From Janthinobacterium sp. SUN073 (GTDB taxonomy: Bacteria > Pseudomonadota > Gammaproteobacteria > Burkholderiales > Burkholderiaceae_D), in the NCBI RefSeq assembly GCF_030397665.1, contig NZ_JAPUBT010000002.1, positions 560,588 through 624,587 on the forward strand: 64,000 bases of DNA, in the 5' to 3' direction. The notes under the pieces are model-generated. The model searched no databases. It was not told where the DNA came from and saw nothing but the letters and a program-made list of their open reading frames with translations. This document shows, piece by piece, positions 50,059 to 60,600 of this stretch (positions are counted from its first letter, which is position 1; each line of letters begins with the position of its first letter). The position numbers were made by a program, and so were the translations under genes.

Positions 50059-52680
50059 ATGAAAAAATTCACCCCCCTGCATCCCCGTCACGGGCACCTG
50101 CTGCTGGGCGCCACTGCCGCCATCCTGCTGGGCGCTTGCGGCCCGGGCCAAGAGACATCGGTGCCGCCCGCCGCCATTGCCACGGCGGCAACCCAATTCA
50201 CTGTCGAAGTGCCCGTCATCCCCGCCGCCGTCGGTGCGCTGGTGGCGCAGCCGATGTTCCATGCCGCCCCCGCCCTGCTCGATGCGCCTGACGGGCGCGA
50301 CAGCGCCAACAGCAGCGGCTCGGCCCACTGGCGCCCGCACATGCAGCGGGTACCCGGCGCCATGACGGAGATGTCCACGCGGCGCCTGACGGCGCAAAAG
50401 ATCGCCGCCGCGCAACAGGCGGCGCAGGACATCGCGCCGCTGCAAACGGGCGGCGCGGCGGACACCGTCGCGCCGATGGCCGGCAGCAGCGTGGTGGCAA
50501 CCTACTCTCCCGCGCAAATCCGTGCCGCCTACGACTTGCCCGCGCTGCCGGCAGCGGGCACGGCGCTGACGCCTAGCCAGGCGGCGCAACTGGGCGCGGG
50601 GCAGACGATCTACATCGTCGACGCCATGCACAACCCGAACGCGGCGGCCGAACTGACCATCTTCAACCAGAAATTCGGCTTGCCCGGCTGCACCACCAAG
50701 GCCATCGCCACGAATGCCACCCTGCCCTTGCCGCCAGCGCCGGCCAGCGGCTGCGAATTGTCCATCGTCTACAACACGCCATCGAGCACCATGACGACCA
50801 CCGCGCCCGCCTATAACTCGGGCTGGGCCATGGAAATCGCGCTCGACGTGCAGTGGGCACATGCCACGGCGCCGCTGGCGCGCATCGTGCTGATCGAGGC
50901 GCCCGACGCTTCCATCAACAGCCTGCTGGGCGCCGTGCGCCTGGCCAACCTGATGGGGCCTGGTGTCGTGTCGATGAGCTTTGGCGCCGCCGAGGGCAGC
51001 TGGACGGCTTCCGTCGACAGCGCCTTCACGGGCAAGAACATGAGCTACCTGGCAGCCACGGGCGACTCGGGCAGCGGCGTGTCCTGGCCGTCCGTGTCAC
51101 CGAACGTGCTGGCCGTGGGCGGCACCACGCTCAGCTACAGCGGCACGGGCACGCGCAGCGAAGCGGCTTGGTCCGGCACGGGCGGCGGCATCAGCGCCTA
51201 TACGGCACTGCCCTCTTACCAGAGCGCCAGCAACGTACCGGGCATGACGGGCTTGCTGCGCCGCAATGTGGCCGACGTGGCCTTCAATGCCGACCCTGCC
51301 ACCGGCCAGTACACGGCCGTGATGGCACAGGGCAGCAGCACCGCCAGCTGGCTCAGCATCGGCGGCACCAGCCTGTCCACGCCACAGTGGGCCGGCCTGG
51401 TCGCCATCGCCAACGCCAGCCGCGCGCTGCAAGCGAAGACAGCGCTCGGCTTGCCGCACAGCATACTGTACGGCCAGATCGCCACCGTACCCGGCACCTT
51501 TGCCAGCAGCTTTGCCGACATCACGCGCGGCAGTAACGGCACCTGCAGCGTGTGCACGGCCAGGGTCGGCTATGACCCGCTGGGCGGCCTGGGCACGCCC
51601 AACGTGAAAAACCTGCTGGCCAGCCTGTCCGGCACGCAGATCGCCCCGGTCGCGCCCGTGGTGACGGGGGCCAGCATCAGCGGCATGGTCGGCACGCCAC
51701 TCTCGTTTACGGTATCGGCCAGCGCGGCCAATGCCCTCAGCTACACCATGCTGGGCGCGCCGGCCGGCATGAGTATCGCCGCCACGGGCGTCGTCAGCTG
51801 GGCCGCCCCCATCGCCGGCACGTATGCCGTGACCATGGTGGCCAAGGACACCGTCAGTGGCCTCAGTGGCCAGGCCGTGTACAACATCGTCATCGCGCCG
51901 CAACCGGCGCCTGTCGTCGTCGCCGGCGCCGTCACCGGCAAGGTCGGCACCGCGCTGGCCTTCACTGTCAGCGTCACCGCACCGAACCCCGTCAGCTATA
52001 CGCTCGCCGGCGCGCCGGCCGGCATGAGCATCAGCAGCGCAGGCCTGGTGAGCTGGGCCGCGCCGCTGGCGGGCACCTATGCCGTCACCGTCACGGCCAA
52101 GGATAGCAAGACCGGCTTGAGCGGCAAAGGCATCTACACGGTGGCCATCGCCGCCCCGCTGCCGCCCGTGGTCACGGCGGCCAGCGTGACTGGCAAGCCC
52201 GGTGTGGCACTGTCGTTCACCGTCACGACGGTGGCGCCCAACGCCGTCACCTACAGCCTGTCGGGCGCGCCGTCCGGCATGACTGTCAATGCCGCCGGCG
52301 TCGTCAGCTGGGCCAGCCCCGTGCTGGGCAGCTACAACGTGACCGTCATCGCCAAAGACAGCAAGACCGGCCTGTCGGGCCAGGCCGTGACGACGGTGAA
52401 AATCGCCGCCGCCGGTCCCACCATCACGGCCGCCGCCATGACGGGCGTGGCGGGCAAGGCCATGAGCGGCAGCATCGTGCTGACGGCGCCAGGGGCGACC
52501 TCGCTGCGGATCTCGATCGACGGCGCGCCGCTGGGCATGCAGTTTTCCATGAGCGGCCTGACCATCACGGCCTACTGGCCGCAAGCGGTGACCGGCAGCT
52601 ATACGCTGAAGCTCGTGGCGCTGGACAATAACGGCTTGACGGCGCAACTGAACGTGCCGGTCACCGTCACGGCAAAATAA
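50059..52680 (+). CDS. sedolisin (S53) serine-carboxyl protease lipoprotein with Ig-like repeats (873 aa)
   Basis: A lipoprotein signal peptide with lipobox LLGAC (AILLGACGPG) predicts membrane anchoring. The S53 catalytic set is visible: ExxxD in WAMEIALDVQW, Asp in YLAATGDSGSG, and Ser in GGTSLSTPQWAGLVAIAN; SYSGTGTRSEAAWSGTGGGIS is also typical. The prodomain is short or absent compared with classical sedolisins. After the protease (about residue 530), four He_PIG-like Ig repeats follow, each with a GAPAGMSI turn (SYTMLGAPAGMSI, SYTLAGAPAGMSI, TYSLSGAPSGMTV, and a weaker fourth). Its leader holds the c-di-GMP riboswitch, linking the protease to the sessile/motile switch. The substrate is unknown; surface adhesins are candidates. 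Confidence 0.92.
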   Translation: MKKFTPLHPRHGHLLLGATAAILLGACGPGQETSVPPAAIATAATQFTVEVPVIPAAVGALVAQPMFHAAPALLDAPDGRDSANSSGSAHWRPHMQRVPGAMTEMSTRRLTAQKIAAAQQAAQDIAPLQTGGAADTVAPMAGSSVVATYSPAQIRAAYDLPALPAAGTALTPSQAAQLGAGQTIYIVDAMHNPNAAAELTIFNQKFGLPGCTTKAIATNATLPLPPAPASGCELSIVYNTPSSTMTTTAPAYNSGWAMEIALDVQWAHATAPLARIVLIEAPDASINSLLGAVRLANLMGPGVVSMSFGAAEGSWTASVDSAFTGKNMSYLAATGDSGSGVSWPSVSPNVLAVGGTTLSYSGTGTRSEAAWSGTGGGISAYTALPSYQSASNVPGMTGLLRRNVADVAFNADPATGQYTAVMAQGSSTASWLSIGGTSLSTPQWAGLVAIANASRALQAKTALGLPHSILYGQIATVPGTFASSFADITRGSNGTCSVCTARVGYDPLGGLGTPNVKNLLASLSGTQIAPVAPVVTGASISGMVGTPLSFTVSASAANALSYTMLGAPAGMSIAATGVVSWAAPIAGTYAVTMVAKDTVSGLSGQAVYNIVIAPQPAPVVVAGAVTGKVGTALAFTVSVTAPNPVSYTLAGAPAGMSISSAGLVSWAAPLAGTYAVTVTAKDSKTGLSGKGIYTVAIAAPLPPVVTAASVTGKPGVALSFTVTTVAPNAVTYSLSGAPSGMTVNAAGVVSWASPVLGSYNVTVIAKDSKTGLSGQAVTTVKIAAAGPTITAAAMTGVAGKAMSGSIVLTAPGATSLRISIDGAPLGMQFSMSGLTITAYWPQAVTGSYTLKLVALDNNGLTAQLNVPVTVTAK

Positions 52681-52699
52681 GCCAGCACGGCTTGCCAAC

Positions 52700-52738
52700 G
52701 GGGCGCAGCGGGACACCTGTCCTGCTGCGCCCCTTTTT
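52700..52738 (+). terminator. rho-independent terminator after the sedolisin gene
   Basis: GGGGCGCAGC, GGGACA, a short loop, TGTCC and GCTGCGCCCC form a long stem, followed by TTTTT, 20 bp after the stop codon. Confidence 0.92.
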
Positions 52739-52815
52739 CATGCGCGCGCACCTTGCGAAGAATCCTTAAAAGGAGTATAAATAGTCCATAAACAGAGTTT
52801 TGTTGAAGGAGTGCC

Positions 52816-53253
52816 ATGAATCTCGCCTACGCCTACCCCAAGAGCCGCTTCGAACCGGCCGTGCTCGTCGACCTGAATGCCAAAGCCGAGCGCGAGCGAT
52901 TGTCGCAGGCGGCCCTGAAAGGTTTTTTCAAGCTGGCCGCCGCCTGGAAACTGCGCGACGACGATGCGCGCGAACTGCTGGGCGGCCTGTCCAGCAGCGC
53001 CTGGTACGAGTGGAAAAAGCACCCGGACCGCGTGCTGGAAGTGGACCGCATCACGCGCATTTCCTATTTGCTGGGCATCTACAAGGCCTTGCACATCCTG
53101 TACGGCGACAAGCTGGCCGACGAATGGGTGAGTCTGCCCAACAAGAATCCTATCTTCGGTGGCCGCACGCCCCTGTCGCAGATGCTGGCCGGCGGCTTGC
53201 TGGCCATGCAGACGGTGCGCAAGCTGCTCGACGCGCGCCGCGGAGGGCTGTAA
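52816..53253 (+). CDS. Xre/MbcA/ParS-family antitoxin of RES toxin (145 aa)
   Basis: The N-terminal half has an Xre-like helical region (AERERLSQAALKGFFKLAAA, ELLGGLSSSAWYEWKKHPDR). The C-terminal DUF2384/MbcA-ParS toxin-binding part is ISYLLGIYKALHILYGDKLA, WVSLPNKNPIFGGRTPLSQM. NKNPIFGGRTPLSQM is diagnostic. Such antitoxins repress their own operon and neutralise RES toxins. The toxin gene begins 2 bp after the stop, so the two are one operon. Confidence 0.9.
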   Translation: MNLAYAYPKSRFEPAVLVDLNAKAERERLSQAALKGFFKLAAAWKLRDDDARELLGGLSSSAWYEWKKHPDRVLEVDRITRISYLLGIYKALHILYGDKLADEWVSLPNKNPIFGGRTPLSQMLAGGLLAMQTVRKLLDARRGGL

Positions 53254-53255
53254 TC

Positions 53256-53954
53256 TTGCCCACCACCGCCCATGACCACCTGCCGCCGCTGGCCGCCCTG
53301 CGCCAGATCGACACTTGCCGCCTGATTCCCTCGCGTTTCGCCGACATGGAAGACTCCGTGCTGGCGCCGCTGGCCGAGGACGACGAGCACCTGCGCGAGC
53401 TGTTCGAGCTCGATAACGCGACCAATGCGCGCCTGGTGGCCGAGTACGGCGGCGCGCCAGGAATTGGCGTGGACGAGCTGGTTTTTGGCGTGCCGAACTT
53501 TCGCATCATCAACGCCGCCTATACCTATGCCCGCCCGGAAGGGGCACGGTTCAACGATGGCGAGCGGGGCGCCTGGTATTGCGCCTTCGACATGCAGACG
53601 GCGCTGGCCGAGATCATTTTCCATAAAACCGTGGAATACCAGGAAATCGACCATTTCGACGACAGCGTCAGCTACCAGTCGCTGCTGGCCGATTTCTCCG
53701 CCAGCTTCCACGACCTGCGCGGCCAGCAGCGCTACCAGGCTTGCCTGGACCCGGCCAGCTACATCGCCTCGCAAGACCTGGCCGCCATCCTGCTCGAAGC
53801 GGGCTCCATGGGCGTGATCTTCCCCAGCGTCCGGCACGCCAGCGGCACCAACCTGGCCTGCTTCCGCCCTGCCCTGGTAGGCAATGTTCGCAAAGGTGGC
53901 GCCTATCGGTTAACATGGCGGGGTACGCCGACGCCACGCGTGGAAGCCCTGTAA
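53256..53954 (+). CDS. RES-domain NAD-degrading toxin (232 aa)
   Basis: A TTG start at 53256 is chosen because GGAGGG lies 8-9 bases upstream and gives the usual RES length; the next in-frame ATG (MEDSVLAPL) would lose conserved helices. The RES triad region is visible: ARFNDGERGAWYCAFDMQTA with the Arg and Glu, and later GVIFPSVRHASGTNLACF with the Ser. RES toxins break NAD+ and arrest growth unless held by the MbcA/ParS partner encoded just upstream. No promoter between them. Confidence 0.88.
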   Translation: MPTTAHDHLPPLAALRQIDTCRLIPSRFADMEDSVLAPLAEDDEHLRELFELDNATNARLVAEYGGAPGIGVDELVFGVPNFRIINAAYTYARPEGARFNDGERGAWYCAFDMQTALAEIIFHKTVEYQEIDHFDDSVSYQSLLADFSASFHDLRGQQRYQACLDPASYIASQDLAAILLEAGSMGVIFPSVRHASGTNLACFRPALVGNVRKGGAYRLTWRGTPTPRVEAL

Positions 53955-54007
53955 GGCAAGCCAGCCGCGCGCAACGGCACCCGACTCACCGAACATTGAT
54001 ATTTCGC

Positions 54008-54328
54008 ATGCAAACCAATCCTGAAAAAGACACCGAACTGCGCCTCAAAGTGAACAGCGAAACGGCCCGCCTGGCCTGGAGTGAACTGGAAAAGCACTTC
54101 GCCCAGGGCAACGTCGTCTGGGTCGCCAATGAACTCGACCTGGTCGAAGTGGCCGTGCGCATTTCGCACGATGACAAGTCCACCATCACGCAATGGATGG
54201 TCGATGGCAAAGTGGCCAAGGTGTCGGACCAGCAGGCGCTGGACTGGCAAGCCGCCGATGCGGCCCTGTGGGCCGTCGTCGTCAGCCCGTTCATTCTGGT
54301 GCAGCAGGAAAAGCCCACCAGGCACTGA
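54008..54328 (+). CDS. DUF2288 family protein (106 aa)
   Basis: The ATG at 54008 gives MQTNPEKDTELRLKVNSETA, then RLAWSELEKHFAQGNVVWVA and NELDLVEVAVRISHDD, with KVSDQQALDWQAADAALWAV and VVSPFILVQ. This is the DUF2288 pattern, a small protein with no assigned function. It has no signal peptide or membrane span. It follows the RES gene by 53 bp on the same strand but is not part of known RES operons. Confidence 0.8.
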   Translation: MQTNPEKDTELRLKVNSETARLAWSELEKHFAQGNVVWVANELDLVEVAVRISHDDKSTITQWMVDGKVAKVSDQQALDWQAADAALWAVVVSPFILVQQEKPTRH

Positions 54329-54589
54329 TGCTTACAGGCTGCGCTCGAACAGCAGGCGCAGCGCTGCTGTCCAGGCGCGTCACGCTGTCGCTGCGGCCCG
54401 CATCCTCGACATAGGATCTCCCTTGCGCCTGTCGCTGGCGCAGCAGATTGGCCGCCGCCCCCAGCTTCAGACTCTCGGCCGAGCCATGCACGGCAATGCT
54501 GCCGTTTGCCAGCATGTAGCCGCCATCGGCCACGACTGGCGTCGAAAGCGGCAGGCTGATGATAGCTTGCCAGCAGATGGCATGGCGGC
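54329..54589 (-). other. possible coding relic downstream of the giant adhesin
   Basis: The minus strand reads VVADGGYMLANGSIAVHGSA, then ESLKLGAAANLLRQRQAQGR and SYVEDAGRSDSVTRLDSS. One base slip in the last codons gives ALRLLFERSL and a stop exactly opposite the end of the DUF2288 gene. This looks like a protein C-terminus, possibly an outer-membrane barrel strand, but no intact start exists and a frameshift must be assumed. It lies after the adhesin terminator, so it would have to be a separate or decayed unit. Function not recognised. Confidence 0.25.
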
Positions 54590-54624
54590 AAAAAATGCCG
54601 CTTCGCATACATCACGAAGCGGCA
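54590..54624 (-). terminator. rho-independent terminator of the giant adhesin gene
   Basis: On the minus strand TGCCGCTTCG (54624-54615) pairs with CGAAGCGGCA (54605-54596) over a nine-base loop, followed by TTTTTT. It lies 31 bp after the adhesin stop. Confidence 0.9.
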
Positions 54625-54654
54625 CTTCCACTGGCAAACCCGGTTAATGCACGC

Positions 54655-57600
54655 TTACTGGCTTTCGATACTGGTGGTGCCAGCCGCCACAGGCAGTCGC
54701 AAGCCCGTATCGACCACACTCAGGCGCAAGCCCGGCAAGACATTGCTGTTCACCGATGCCGTCGTCAGCACCACCGGCGTGCTGCCCTGCCGCGCCTGGC
54801 CGCGCTCCGCCACCACCTGCACCACGTCTTCCTTGCTGGTCACGGTTTCGCCTTTCGCCACGACATCGGCCTGCACCATATTGCCCTGCGATGGCGCCAC
54901 ATTGACCGCCGCGATCACGCTGGCCACCGCGCTTTGCCGCGCTTCGGTCGGCTTCACGGTCAGCACGCCCGGCGTGTAGGTCAACGCATAGTTGGTCGAG
55001 GACTGGCCGGCCGCCGACACCAGATAGCTGCCCGATGGCGTAGCGATGGTGGCCGGCGTGCTGAACGCCAGATTGCCGCTGACCTCGTTCGCCAGCGTGT
55101 CGTTGCCCAGCAAGCCCGTGTAGCTGGCCGTGAAGGCCGGATTGACATTGCCCTGGTCTTTCTCGGCATTGCCCACCTTCACCCCCAGGGCCGCCTGCGT
55201 GATGCTGGCCGTGGTGGTCGCCGTGGCGTTGACCGTGTAATTGCCGGCGTCCGTACCGCCGAGCGCAATGCCGTTTACCGTCACCGTTTTGTTGGCGCCG
55301 GCGTTCTTGTCGGCAAAGCTGGCGCCGCTGTTACTGATGCTCAGCACGTCGCCGGCGATACGGTTGTCCGCCAGGGTCACGCTGGCGTTGGTGGTGGTGT
55401 CATACACGCGCGGCGCGGCGCCCGTGACGCGCACCAGCAGGCTGGCCGGCGTGATGCTGGCCGTCAAGCCGGTCGGGTTGCTGACCGTATAGTTGCTGGC
55501 CAGGCCTGTGATGGTGTCGACCAGGACCGTGCCCGTCACCGTCACCGCCTTGGCGGTGGCCGCGTTCTTGTCGCTGAACACGGCGCTCTGACCACCAATG
55601 CCCAGGGTTTCACCGGCCACCAGGCCACTCAACACACCACCGGACAGGTTGGCCTCTGCATTGCCGTCGTAGACTTTATTGCCTGCCAGTTGGCCCGTCA
55701 CCGTCAAGGCCTTGGCCGTGATGCTGGCCGTCAGGCCGGTCGGGTTGCTGACCGTGTAATTGCTGGCCAGGCCGGTAGCGGTATCGACCAGGCTTGTGCC
55801 CGTCACCGTCACGGCTTTGCCATTGGCCGCGTTCTTGTCGCTGAAGACGGCAGTTTGACCCGCAATGTCCAATGCCTCGCCCGCCACCAGGCCGCTCAAG
55901 GCGCCACCGGACAGGCTGGCTTGCGCATTGCCGTCGTAGACTTTATTGCCCGCCAGCTGCCCCGTCACCGTCAAGGCCTTGGCCATGATGCTGGCCGTCA
56001 AGCCGGTCGGGTTGCTGACCGCGTAGTTGCTGGCCAGGCCGCTGGCGGTATCGACCAGGCTCGTGCCCGTCACCGTCACGGCTTTGCCATTGGCCGCGTT
56101 CTTGTCGCTGAACACGGCAGTTTGACCCGCAATGCCCAGCGTTTCGCCTGCCACCAGGCCACTCAGGGCGCCACCGGACAGGCTGGCTTGTGCATTGCCG
56201 TCGTAGACTTTATTGCCCGCCAGTTGGCCCGTCACCGTCAAGGCCTTGGCCGTGATGCTGGCCGTCAAGCCGGTCGGATTGCTGACCGTGTAGTTGCTGG
56301 CCAGGCCGCTGGCCGTATCGACCAGGCTTGTGCCCGTCACCGTCACGGCTTTGCCATTGGCCGCGTTCTTGTCGGCAAAGCTTGCTGTCTGGCCAGCCAG
56401 GCCCAGGCTTTCGCCCGCCACCAGGCCCGCCAGCACGCCACCGGACAGGCTGGCTTGTGCATTGCCGTCATAGACTTTATTGCCAGCCAACTGGCCCGTC
56501 ACCGTCAAGGCCTTGGCCGTGATGCTGGCCGTCAAGCCGCTCGGGTTGCTGACCGTGTAGTTGCTGGCCAGGCCGCCGTTGCTGCCGTTGGACAAGGTGC
56601 CGCCCGTGATGCTGACGGCCTTGCCGCTGCCGGCATTCTTGTCCGCAAACGCGCCGGCCAGGCTCGCCAGATCGACCGTTTCCGAACCGACAAAGCCGCT
56701 CAGGCTGCCGCCCGTGATGGTCGCATCGAGCGCGCCGTCATAGGTTTTGTCGGCCGCCAGCGCACCGGTGACGCTCAGCACTTTTTGTGTAATGGAACCC
56801 GTCACATCGGTCGGATTGCTGACTGTGTAATTGCTGGCCATGCCGGTACCGTCGGCCAGGCTGACGCCAGATACCGTCACCGCCTTGCCATTGCCGGCGT
56901 TCTTGTCGCCAAACGCGCCCGTGCCGCCCGAGACCAGCAGCGTTTCGCCCGTTACCAGGCCCGTCAAACTGCCGCCGGCCAGGGTCGCGGCCGTGGTGCC
57001 GTCATAGGCGCGCGTGCCGGCCGTCATGCCCGATACCGTCAGCGCTTTCGGCGTGATGTTGGCGATCAGGCCGCTCGGGTTGCTGATCGTGTAGTTGGCC
57101 GCCAGGCCGCCATTGCCGCCGTTGACCAGGGTCGAACCGGTCGCCGTCACCGTCTTGCCGGTGCCGGCGTCCCTGGTATCGAAGGTAGCGCTCAAGCCCG
57201 TCACGCCCAGGGTTTCCGAGCCGACCAGGCCGCTGATCGAGCCGCCCGACAAGGTCGCCTTGGTACTGCCGTCATAGATTTTATTCACGGCCGACATGCC
57301 GGCAATCGTCAGCGCTTTCGGCGTGATGCTGCCGCTGCCGCTGCCGGTGGTGCTGGTCAGGTTGTAGTTGGCCGCGTCAAGGCCGCCAAGGGCGATGTCG
57401 CTGACGGCCACCGTCTTGCCGGTGCCGGCGTTCTTGTCGGCGAACGTGGCGCTGGTGGCGCTGATCGACAGGCTGTCGCCGCCCACCATGCCGTTGAAGG
57501 TGGCGCCGGTGGCGCTGACGGTGGCCTTGGTATTGGCGTCATAGACCTTGCTGTCGGCCACGACATTGGTCACCGAGCTGATGGTTGCCTGGTTGATATT

Positions 57601-60600
57601 GGCCGTCACGCCGGTCGGGTTGCCGACCGTATAGTTGCTGGCCAGCCCGGTGCCGTCGGCCAGCGTCGCGCCGCTGACGGTGATCGCCTTGCCGGTGCCG
57701 GCGTTCTTGTCGCCAAAGGCGCCCGACAGGCCGGACAGGCCCAGGGTTTCGTTACCGACCAGGCCGCTCAAGCTGCCGCCGGTCACGCTTGCCTTGGTCG
57801 TGCCGTCATACACCTTGTTGGCGGCAGCCACGCCGGTGACGCTCAAAACTTTTTGCGCGATGCCGGCCGACAGGCCGCTGACAGGGCCGACCGAATAATT
57901 GCTGGCCAGGCCGCCGTTGCCGCCGTTGGACAAGGTACCGCCCGTGATGCTGACGGCCTTGCCGCTGCCGGCATTCTTGTCCGCAAACGCGCCGGCCAGG
58001 CTCGCCAGATCGACCGTTTCCGAACCGACAAAGCCGCTCAGGCTGCCGCCCGTGATGGTCGCATCGAGCGCGCCGTCATAGGTTTTGTCGGCTGCCAGCG
58101 CACCGGTGACGCTCAGCACTTTTTGTGTGATGGAACCCGTCACATCGGTCGGGTTGCTGACCGTGTAATTGCTGGCCAGGCCGGTACCGTCGGCCAGGCT
58201 GACGCCCGATACCGTCACCACCTTGCCATTGCCGGCGTTCTTGTCGCCGAACGCGCCGCTGCCGCCCGAGACCACCAGCGTCTCGCCCGTGACCAGGCCC
58301 GTCAAACTGCCGCCGGCCAGGGTCGCGGCCGTGGTGCCGTCATAGGCGCGCGTACCGGCCGTCATGCCCGATACCGTCAGCGCTTTCGGCGTGATGTTGG
58401 CAATCAGGCCGGTCGGGTTGCTGATCGTGTAGTTGGCCGCCAGGCCGCCATTGCCGCCGTTGACCAGGGTCGAACCGGTCGCCGTCACCGTCTTGCCGGT
58501 ACCGGCGTCCCTGGTATCGAAGGTAGCGCTCAAGCCCGTCACGCCCAGGGTTTCCGAGCCGACCAGGCCGCTGATCGAGCCGCCCGACAAGGTCGCCTTG
58601 GTACTGCCGTCATAGATTTTATTCACGGCCGACATGCCGGCAATCGTCAGCGCTTTCGGCGTGATATTGCCGCTGCCGCTGCCGGTGGTGTTGGTCAGGT
58701 TGTAGTTGCCCGCGTCAAGGCCGCCCAGGGCGATGCCGCTGACGGCCACCGTCTTGCCGGTGCCGGCGTTCTTGTCGGCGAACGTGGCGCTGGTGGCGCT
58801 GATCGACAGGCTGTCACCGCCCACCATGCCGTTGAAGGTGGCGCCGGTGGCGCTGACGGTGGCCTTGGTGTTGGCGTCGTAGACCTTGCTGTCGGCGACG
58901 ATATTGCTGATGGTGCTGATGGTGGCCTTGGTGATATTGGCCGTCAAACCGGTCGAACCGGTGACCGTGTAGTTGGACGCCAGGCCGCCATTCGCACTGC
59001 CCGTCAAGGCCGCGCCACTGACGGTCACCGCTTTCGCGGTGCCGACATTCTTGTCGGCAAACAGGCCCGTCATGCTGGTCAGCGTCAGGGTTTCCTTGCC
59101 GACCAGGCCGTCCAGGCTGCCGCCGCTGATGATTGCCACCGTGCTGCCATCGTAGACCCGGTCGGCGGCTGTTGCACCGATCACCGTCAATGCCTTCCGG
59201 GCGATGCTGGCGGTGGCCGTGGCGCTGGCATTGGTGAAGTTATAGTTGGCCAGGTCGTTGCCCGTCAGCGTGATGCCGGAGATATTGACAGTCTTGCCGG
59301 TGCCCGCATTCTGGTCGCTGAAGGCGCCGCTGGCGCTGGAAAAGGCCAGATCGTCGCCAACCACCATGCCGGTGATGACGGCCTTGCCGCCAATCACGGC
59401 GGCAGTGCTGCCATCGTAGGTCTTGTCGCTGGCGCTCAAGCCGCTGACGCTGGAAATACTTGCCTTGGTGACGTTGCCGGTCACACTGGTCGGATTGCTG
59501 ACCGTGTAATTGCTGGCCAGGCCGCCGGTATTGTCGGCCAGCGTGGCGCCGGTGACGGTGACGGCCTTGCCGCTGCCGGCATTCTTGGTGGCATAGGCGC
59601 CGCTCAAGCCGGACAGCGTCAATGTTTCGCCGCTGACCAGACCATCGAGCACGCCGCCCGCCAGGGTCGCGGCCTTGGTGCCATCATAGACGCGGGTTAC
59701 CGCGCTGGCACCGGTGACCGTCAGCGCCTTCGGCGTGATATTACCGGTCGCGTCAGTGGCATTGGTCACCGTATAGTTGCTGGCCAGGCCAGAGCCATTG
59801 CCCAGGGTGGCGCCGGTCACCGTCACGGCCTTGCCGTTGCCCGCGTTCTGGTCATTGAATTCACCGCTCTGGCCGGACAGGCTCAGGGTTTCGCCGCTAA
59901 CCAGGCCATTCAGGGTCCCGCCGGTGACTGTCGCCGCTTTCGTGCCGTCGTAATCCTTGCTGGCAACGGTCACGCCGCTGACCGTCAATCCTTGTTGCGC
60001 GATATCGGCCTTCAGGCCCGTCACGCTGGCGAGTGTGTAGTTGCTGGCCAGGCCGCCATTGCTGCCGTCGCTCAAGCTGCCACCGGTGACCGTCACGGCT
60101 ATGCCATTGCCGGCGTTCTGGCCGGCGAAGGTGCCCGACAGCGTGCCCAGGTTAACCGTTTCGCTGTCGATCATGCCGCCCAGGGTGCCACCTGTAATTG
60201 CGGCCGCCTTGGTGCCGTCGTAAGTCTTGTTGCCTGCCGTCACGCCGGTCAACGTCAGGGTTTTGGGCGTGATGCTGGCCAGCACGGTGGTATCGGCCAG
60301 CGCGTAGTTGGACGCCAGGCCGCCGCCGCTGCCATTGCCCAAGGTGGTACGGACGGTGACTACCTTGCTATTGCCGGCGTTCTGGTCAGCAAACGCGGCG
60401 CTAGAGCCTGATATCAGTCCTTCGCCGCTCACATAGCCGGTGATGCTGCCCTTGTTGATCGCGGCCGTCGCGTTGCCATCGTACTCTTTGTTCTCCACCG
60501 CCAGGTTGGTCCAGGTCAGCGTCTTGGCCGTGATGGTGCCGGTGACGCTGGTCGGCGCATCGAGCGTGTAGTTGCTGGCCAGGCCGCTGCCATCGGTGAG

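Noticed and set aside
54559..60411. A 1950-codon plus-strand open frame opposite the giant adhesin
   Set aside because: It is the mirror of a repetitive, GC-biased gene; its translation is a repetitive Arg/Gly/Ala/His-rich series without any domain, and the minus strand shows clear YDG repeats.
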